Source of the DNA: CAYHBO01 sp964354855
GTDB lineage: Bacteria > Babelota > Babeliae > Babelales > RVW-14
DNA length: 9,902 nt
Direction of reading: 5' to 3'
Assembly (NCBI GenBank): GCA_964354855.1
Contig: CAYHBO010000048.1
Location: 1 to 9,902 of the forward strand
Positions 5,625 through 9,902 of this stretch are shown in pieces. Each line of letters starts with the position of its first letter. Within the stretch, counting starts at the first letter, position 1. The notes under the pieces are model-generated. The model had not been told where the DNA came from and searched no databases. It saw only the letters and a list, made by a program, of their open reading frames with translations. A program made the translations under genes and the position numbers.

Positions 5625-6359
5625 ATGAAAACTCTTTCTCTTTTTCTTTTAAGCGCCATTATTTTGACTAATCATATTGTTGCTATGCAGCTTGGAGGGT
5701 CTGGTACTGGCGAGACTAATCCTGCATACCAAAATTGGGTTAAAGTAGAAGCTTCAAAGCCAAAAAACATAGATGAAGTTATTTTGCATGCTACTGGGTT
5801 GGTTGAGACGTTATTGCTTCAATCAGAGTTTCAGGGAACAGGAACTGTTGGTGATGAAATAGCGCAATTTTTGCCAGTGACAGACAACTCCTATCGTAAA
5901 ATAATTAGCATCTTGAGTCTGCAAGCAAGAATGAAATTAGCGGTTGGTTGGTGGGTTGTATCATCATTTCCTGCTCAGCAGCATGGAATATCTCTTCTTA
6001 AATGTGGGCGTGAAATGATTTCAGTGAAAGCCGTACAAGAGGCCTTTTCTGAGCGTATGAATTTAATACAGAATGGCTGGCAAGTTGTAGTGCAAGAAAG
6101 AGCAGATTATTTTTTTGGTAAGGTAAACAAGCCTGAGTTATATCACTTTTTTATTAAAGAATCTTTTGCAGGATCTCAAGATGATGATCTCATGAATGCT
6201 TTAAAATCAAAATTTGGTATTTCATATGATGAGGCGTTTTTTACGCTTCACTTTTCTAAAGAGTTTGAACGATATTCTGTATGTCTTAAGGTCAAGATAG
6301 ACGCCTGGAATACATTTAATAACGCGTTTATGCTCAAGGTCAATCCAGTAAAAGGTTAG
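5625..6359 (+). CDS. Secreted or periplasmic protein of unknown function
   Basis: This 244-residue protein starts with a clear signal peptide: MKTLSLFLLSAIILTNHIVA, with a likely cleavage after HIVA and before MQLGG. A TGGAAA (5612-5617) sits 7 nt upstream of ATG 5625. The mature part begins with a Gly-rich GGSGTGETNP and is otherwise a mixed, probably helical sequence. There is no further hydrophobic span and no repeat. There are only two cysteines, in LLKCGREM and SVCLKVK, and no motif I recognise. It lies between the decayed nucleotidyltransferase pair and the exported glycosyltransferases. Sharing export with those is the only contextual hint. A hairpin with a T-run follows its stop, so it is probably not co-transcribed with the next gene. 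I do not assign a function. Confidence 0.75.
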   Translation: MKTLSLFLLSAIILTNHIVAMQLGGSGTGETNPAYQNWVKVEASKPKNIDEVILHATGLVETLLLQSEFQGTGTVGDEIAQFLPVTDNSYRKIISILSLQARMKLAVGWWVVSSFPAQQHGISLLKCGREMISVKAVQEAFSERMNLIQNGWQVVVQERADYFFGKVNKPELYHFFIKESFAGSQDDDLMNALKSKFGISYDEAFFTLHFSKEFERYSVCLKVKIDAWNTFNNAFMLKVNPVKG

Positions 6360-6387
6360 CAGATTCTCTGCGACTTACTTTTTTTTT
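6359..6387 (+). terminator. Short hairpin plus T-run after the secreted orphan gene
   Basis: GCAGA (6359-6363), loop TTC, TCTGC (6367-6371) form a 5-bp stem that begins on the last base of the stop codon. Nine T's follow at 6379-6387. The stem is short and separated from the T-run by 7 nt, so it would be a weak Rho-independent terminator. Confidence 0.4.
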
Positions 6388-6392
6388 ACAAT

Positions 6393-6445
6393 TTTTTTTA
6401 AAAATCTTTAGCAAATCTCTTCTTTTTTTAAAAATCTGATACGAT
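6393..6445 (+). promoter_or_regulatory. Phased A/T tracts and extended -10 promoter for the exported glycosyltransferase genes
   Basis: The 15-mer TTTTTTTAAAAATCT occurs at 6393-6407 and again at 6423-6437, a period of 30 bp (about three helical turns). It is followed by TGATACGAT (6437-6445), which fits an extended -10 (TGnTAnnnT). No good -35 hexamer is visible, as is common with extended -10 promoters. The phased tracts could bend the DNA or act as an UP element. Transcription would start near 6452, about 38 nt upstream of the ATG at 6490. Confidence 0.45.
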
Positions 6446-6489
6446 TCCATGCAATGAAGTTTTAAAGGATAGTAGCAAGGAAGGACGTT

Positions 6490-7773
6490 ATGAAGATTTT
6501 TAAGGTGTTATCGTTATTTCTATTTATTTCATCTCTATTAGTTGCAAGCCCTGATCCAAGTTTTACCACTCAAAATTCAACGCAAGATTCAAAAATAAGC
6601 GATCTTTTATCAGCCCTTTCGACTAATAAAAAAACGCTTGAAGTGCCCAAGCCAAAATACGATCCATTGCTTGTTGCTGTAATTATGGTAAAGAATGAAG
6701 CAACCGTTATGAAAGCAACATTACAACCTTATGCTGATGCTGGCGTAAAACATTTTGTTGTACTTGATACCGGATCTACCGATGATACCATTGCAACAAC
6801 CAAAGCATTTTTTGAAGAAAATCAAATTACCCATGGAGTTATTCGAGAAGAACCATTTATTGATTTTTCTGCTTCTCGTAATCGTGCATTGAATATTGTT
6901 CGAGAAACCTTTCCTAACGCATGTTTCATGGTTATGGCTGATGCAGAGTGGATCCTTCAAAACCCTCAAGGATTAGTACAATTTTGTGAAAAACATAAAT
7001 ATGACAAAGAGGATGCTCATGATATGCGTATTCTTAACTGGAGTAACCTTGATTATCCAAATCCTCGGCTCATTAGATGTAAATCAGGCGCTCACTTTTC
7101 TCAACCGGTGCATGAATATCTTGCCGTAAAAAGTTTAGGAGAATCAGTTCCTAATGATATTTATTTTGCATGGAATTCGACCAAACTAGGACAAGAAAAA
7201 TCTCAGGAACGTTGGAAACGTGATCTTGTTCTTCTTCTTAATGAACATCAAAAAGATCCAGATAATGAGCGTACGGTATTTTATTTGGCACAGACGTATG
7301 ATTGTTTAGGAGACACAGATAATGCGGCTATTTATTATCAAAAACGCGCAGAAATGGGAAGATGGTATGAAGAAGCATTCCAAGCACAATACCGCTTAGG
7401 AAATGTTTATGCGCGATGCAATCAATGGGATAAAGCAATATTTACCTACCTTGCAGCATTTTCTATGAGTCCACATCGAGCTGAACCTCTTATAAAAATA
7501 GCTAATTATTATGTTAACAAAGACAATTTTTCAACCGGCTTCTTATTTGCATCAAAGGCTGCAGAAATTGCTTATCCGGTCAATGACAAATTATTTGTTG
7601 AACGAAAATCATATGAGTATGAACGCTATGAGCTACTTACTCGTGCAGCTTGGTACATTAAAGAATATGAAATTGGGGAGAAGGCAGCAGAACTTGCGAT
7701 CCTTGGTAGCGATGAATGGCAATATGAAACTGCTAAAAAAAATCTTGCTTATTATATCAACAGAAAAAAATAA
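6490..7773 (+). CDS. Signal-peptide-bearing GT2 glycosyltransferase with TPR repeats
   Basis: This 427-residue protein is preceded by AAGGAAGG about 5 nt upstream of its ATG. Residues 1-19 (MKIFKVLSLFLFISSLLVA) form a signal peptide or anchor, and residues 21-57 are a polar linker. A GT-A domain of SunS-like type spans about 60-215. Its segments are LVAVIMVKNE (61-70), VLDTGSTDDT (D93), EPFIDFSASRNRAL (121-134), MADAEW (D151 and E153 as the metal-binding D-x-D/E) and PVHEY (206-210). From about 260 to 345 come TPR-like helices (RTVFYLAQTYDCLGDTDNAAIYYQKR; YRLGNVYARCNQWDKAIFTYLAAF; PLIKIANYY). Related SunS-type enzymes glycosylate peptides or proteins and have TPRs for acceptor binding. An exported form is odd, because nucleotide sugars are cytoplasmic. 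It may act outside the cell, for example in a host, or its leader may be an uncleaved anchor with the domain inside. It is a paralogue of the next gene. Confidence 0.88.
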   Translation: MKIFKVLSLFLFISSLLVASPDPSFTTQNSTQDSKISDLLSALSTNKKTLEVPKPKYDPLLVAVIMVKNEATVMKATLQPYADAGVKHFVVLDTGSTDDTIATTKAFFEENQITHGVIREEPFIDFSASRNRALNIVRETFPNACFMVMADAEWILQNPQGLVQFCEKHKYDKEDAHDMRILNWSNLDYPNPRLIRCKSGAHFSQPVHEYLAVKSLGESVPNDIYFAWNSTKLGQEKSQERWKRDLVLLLNEHQKDPDNERTVFYLAQTYDCLGDTDNAAIYYQKRAEMGRWYEEAFQAQYRLGNVYARCNQWDKAIFTYLAAFSMSPHRAEPLIKIANYYVNKDNFSTGFLFASKAAEIAYPVNDKLFVERKSYEYERYELLTRAAWYIKEYEIGEKAAELAILGSDEWQYETAKKNLAYYINRKK

Positions 7774-7794
7774 TAAATTTTAGGAGTGTTTGCT

Positions 7795-9765
7795 ATGAAG
7801 AAAATTACTGGTTTTAAGCAGTTTACTCTTCTTTTTAGTTTATCTTTTCTTTTTCAACCACTAGCATCTACACCAAATCAACCAAAGCAAGATAAAGATC
7901 CCTTGCTTGCGGTGGTAATTATGGTTAAAGATGAAGAACCGGTTATTTGTGCAACATTAGACCCTTACGTTAAAGCTGGAATAAAGAATTTCTTGGTTTT
8001 TGATACTGGATCAACAGATAAAACGATTCAAGTTACGCAAGAATATTTTGCTAAAAACAATCTTAAATCTGTTATTAAGCAAGAACCATTTATTGATTTT
8101 TCGGTTTCACGCAATCGAGCATTACAACTTGCAAACGAAGCATTTCCACAGGCTGGGTTCTTTTTAATGCCAGATGCTGAATGGTATATGAATAACGTTG
8201 ATGAACTATTAAAATTTTGTCAGGACCATCAAAACGATACCGGAGATATGTATGGTATCCGCTTAATAACACCATGCAAGTCGTTTTTCATGATGCATCG
8301 TCTTATAAAAGCGCAATCTAAGGCATATTTTGATTATCCAGTACATGAGTATACGATTGGTAATTTACAGGCAGATTTGCCAAAGACAGTGTCATTCGAA
8401 TATAGACCAACAAGCCGTGGGATTGAAAAAAGTGGTAAACGGCTAGCTCGAGATCTTGAGCTATTGCTTAAAAAATATAATGAAACCCCAAATGAAACAC
8501 GTGCAGCCTTCTTTATTGGGCAAACCTATACTGAATTAAACCAATTAGAAGATGCTCTTACATGGTATAAAAAAAGAGTTGAAATGAACGGTTGGGATGA
8601 AGAGGTTTATGTTGCGCAATATCGCGTAGGAAATTCATACGAAGCTTTGGGTAATTGGGAAAAGGCTTTGAGTGCTTATCATAAAGCTTTTTCATTGAGA
8701 CCTTCACGCATTGAACCACTAATTCGAATTGCATCTCACTATTGGAAAACAAATGAACTCAATCTATGCTATTTGTATGCAAAACGTGCACTTGAAATAC
8801 CATTGCCGGCAAAAGATATTTACTACGTAGAAAAAGATATGTATGACTTTGCTCGCTATAATTTAGTAAGTATTTCTGCTTGGTATGCTGGCGACTATGA
8901 GGGCGGAAAAACTGCGACTGAAGAAGCGTTACGACATGATTCAGCAGCATCACATCTTTATTATAATTTAAATATCTATAACAAAACGATTAATGCGGCT
9001 AAACCGGTTGTTGAAAAGCCGATTGCTATAATATCGGTTGGTTATAATAACAAACAATACTACAAGGGAAACCTTGATTCAACGTTAACTCAAGATTACA
9101 AAAATTATCGCCTTATTTATGTTGATGCTGACTCACCAGACGGCACCGCTGATCTGGTTCGAGAATATCTTAAAGAAAAAGGCTGGACCGACAGAGTTAC
9201 TTTAATCAAAAATGAAATACGATGTGGATCTGCTGAAAATATTTATAATGCTATTCAACTTTGTAAGCCAGAAGAAATTATTGTTATGGTTGAAGCCGAT
9301 GATCAACTTGCTCATAACAACGTTTTAAAAATAGTAAACCAAACGTACCATGACCCTGATATATGGTTGACTTATGGTGACTATACTCAGCTTATACCAA
9401 CAAGAGGTCATTGTTCGTATCAACTTCCTGATGAAATTATTAAAACCAATTCTTTTAGGGATCATCCTTGGATAACTTCGCATCTAAGAACATATTATGG
9501 ATGGCTTGCACAACAAATTAAACGCGAAGACTGTATGCATAATGGAAAATTCTACCCATTTGTTTCAGATCTAGTCATTATGTTTCCTATGTTAGAAATG
9601 GCGGGATCTCATAGCAGATTTATTCCTGAAATATTATACATATGGAATAATGATTCTCCATTAAATGAAGGCCACGTTAATGCACGTGCTACAGATGTCT
9701 ATGCAGATTTTATTCGTTCAGCTCCACGATATATACCGTTAACAAAAAGCTTATTGCCTGCGTAA
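7795..9765 (+). CDS. Signal-peptide-bearing two-domain glycosyltransferase (GT2-TPR-GT2)
   Basis: This 656-residue protein starts at ATG 7795. TAGGAG (7781-7786) is 8 nt upstream, while the in-frame GTG at 7786 overlaps that site and is less likely. A signal peptide covers about 1-25 (KQFTLLFSLSFLFQPLAS). GT-A domain 1 (about 36-190) closely parallels the preceding gene: LLAVVIMVKDEE, FDTGSTDKTI (D70), EPFIDFSVSRNRAL, MPDAEW (D127, E129), PVHEY. TPR-like helices follow at about 235-390. GT-A domain 2 (about 408-620) is absent from the neighbour. It has AIISVGYNN, YVDADSPDGTADLV, VMVEADDQLAH (D502-D503), then SFRDHPWITSHLRTYYGW and YIWNND near its end. It lies 21 nt after its paralogue and is probably co-transcribed. 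I infer sequential addition of two sugars to an extracytoplasmic acceptor. Substrate and location are unproven. Confidence 0.88.
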   Translation: MKKITGFKQFTLLFSLSFLFQPLASTPNQPKQDKDPLLAVVIMVKDEEPVICATLDPYVKAGIKNFLVFDTGSTDKTIQVTQEYFAKNNLKSVIKQEPFIDFSVSRNRALQLANEAFPQAGFFLMPDAEWYMNNVDELLKFCQDHQNDTGDMYGIRLITPCKSFFMMHRLIKAQSKAYFDYPVHEYTIGNLQADLPKTVSFEYRPTSRGIEKSGKRLARDLELLLKKYNETPNETRAAFFIGQTYTELNQLEDALTWYKKRVEMNGWDEEVYVAQYRVGNSYEALGNWEKALSAYHKAFSLRPSRIEPLIRIASHYWKTNELNLCYLYAKRALEIPLPAKDIYYVEKDMYDFARYNLVSISAWYAGDYEGGKTATEEALRHDSAASHLYYNLNIYNKTINAAKPVVEKPIAIISVGYNNKQYYKGNLDSTLTQDYKNYRLIYVDADSPDGTADLVREYLKEKGWTDRVTLIKNEIRCGSAENIYNAIQLCKPEEIIVMVEADDQLAHNNVLKIVNQTYHDPDIWLTYGDYTQLIPTRGHCSYQLPDEIIKTNSFRDHPWITSHLRTYYGWLAQQIKREDCMHNGKFYPFVSDLVIMFPMLEMAGSHSRFIPEILYIWNNDSPLNEGHVNARATDVYADFIRSAPRYIPLTKSLLPA

Positions 9766-9775
9766 TAAATAAGTC

Positions 9776-9816
9776 GCCGGTTGTGGAAATTTAACCTGCA
9801 ACCGGCACTAATCTTT
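9776..9816 (+). terminator. Hairpin after the two-domain glycosyltransferase gene
   Basis: GCCGGTTG (9776-9783) and CAACCGGC (9799-9806) form an 8-bp GC-rich stem with a 15-nt AT-rich loop, 10 nt beyond the stop codon. A short TTTT (9813-9816) follows. It is probably the end of the tandem glycosyltransferase transcript. Confidence 0.6.
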
Positions 9817-9831
9817 TCAGTGAAAGATGTT

Positions 9832-9902
9832 ATGTTATTTACTTTAGATATTATACGTAAAAGTTTTTTAATAGCTGGATTATCATTAATAGGGGCTTCT
9901 TA
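9832..9902 (+). CDS. Start of a probable exported or membrane protein (cut by the window end)
   Basis: An open frame runs from ATG 9832 to the window edge: MLFTLDIIRKSFLIAGLSL followed by IGAS. A basic pair (RK) precedes a hydrophobic stretch, as in a signal peptide or first membrane helix. GAAAG (9822-9826) is a weak ribosome-binding site 5 nt upstream. An in-frame GTG at 9820 is an alternative start with no visible site. The gene continues past the window, and nothing about function can be said. Confidence 0.4.
   Translation, partial: MLFTLDIIRKSFLIAGLSLIGAS

Noticed and set aside
1..9902. CRISPR arrays, tRNA or rRNA genes
   Set aside because: No regularly spaced direct repeats and no tRNA- or rRNA-like sequence was recognised on either strand by eye.

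Overview
This 9.9 kb window is AT-rich bacterial DNA with tightly packed genes, ATGA overlaps, clear Shine-Dalgarno sites and the standard genetic code (TGA ends at least two genes). The organism cannot be named from the sequence alone. Signal-peptide proteins, a surface-sugar gene cluster and exported TPR glycosyltransferases would fit a Gram-negative, perhaps host-associated lineage such as Candidatus Dependentiae (TM6). That placement is inference only.

Region 1 (1-3008, + strand) is the end of a polysaccharide or glycoconjugate operon. It holds the C-terminus of a DegT/DnrJ/EryC1-type sugar aminotransferase, a SAM-dependent methyltransferase resembling sugar N-methyltransferases, a GT4 glycosyltransferase and a GT2 glycosyltransferase. 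The first three are joined by 4-nt ATGA overlaps and the fourth follows 11 nt later. Together they suggest synthesis of an N-methylated amino sugar and its transfer to a glycan.

Region 2 (3009-4714) is a partition-like cassette on the - strand: a Soj/ParA-type ATPase followed, with an 8-nt overlap, by a small protein ending in a ribbon-helix-helix domain. A 30-bp perfect palindrome lies beyond its 3' end. The 459-nt gap upstream of parA holds an imperfect inverted repeat of the widespread 'VIPAKAGIQ' dispersed-repeat type, a cluster of GTAAA/TTTAC motifs that includes an 8-bp-periodic run, and a possible promoter for the next gene.

Region 3 (4715-6390, + strand) starts with a thioredoxin. 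It is followed by a decayed MNT/HEPN-type nucleotidyltransferase plus substrate-binding-protein pair: the first is cut to about 40 codons, and the second has an in-frame TGA and has lost the motif histidine. A signal-peptide-bearing orphan protein follows.

Region 4 (6391-9902, + strand) begins with phased A/T tracts and an extended -10 promoter. It then has two tandem paralogous proteins, each with a signal peptide, a SunS-like GT2 domain and TPR-like helical repeats. The second carries an additional C-terminal GT2 domain. A hairpin follows, then the start of another probably exported or membrane protein cut by the window edge. The most unusual content is this pair of apparently exported glycosyltransferases, since enzymes of this family normally use cytoplasmic nucleotide sugars.
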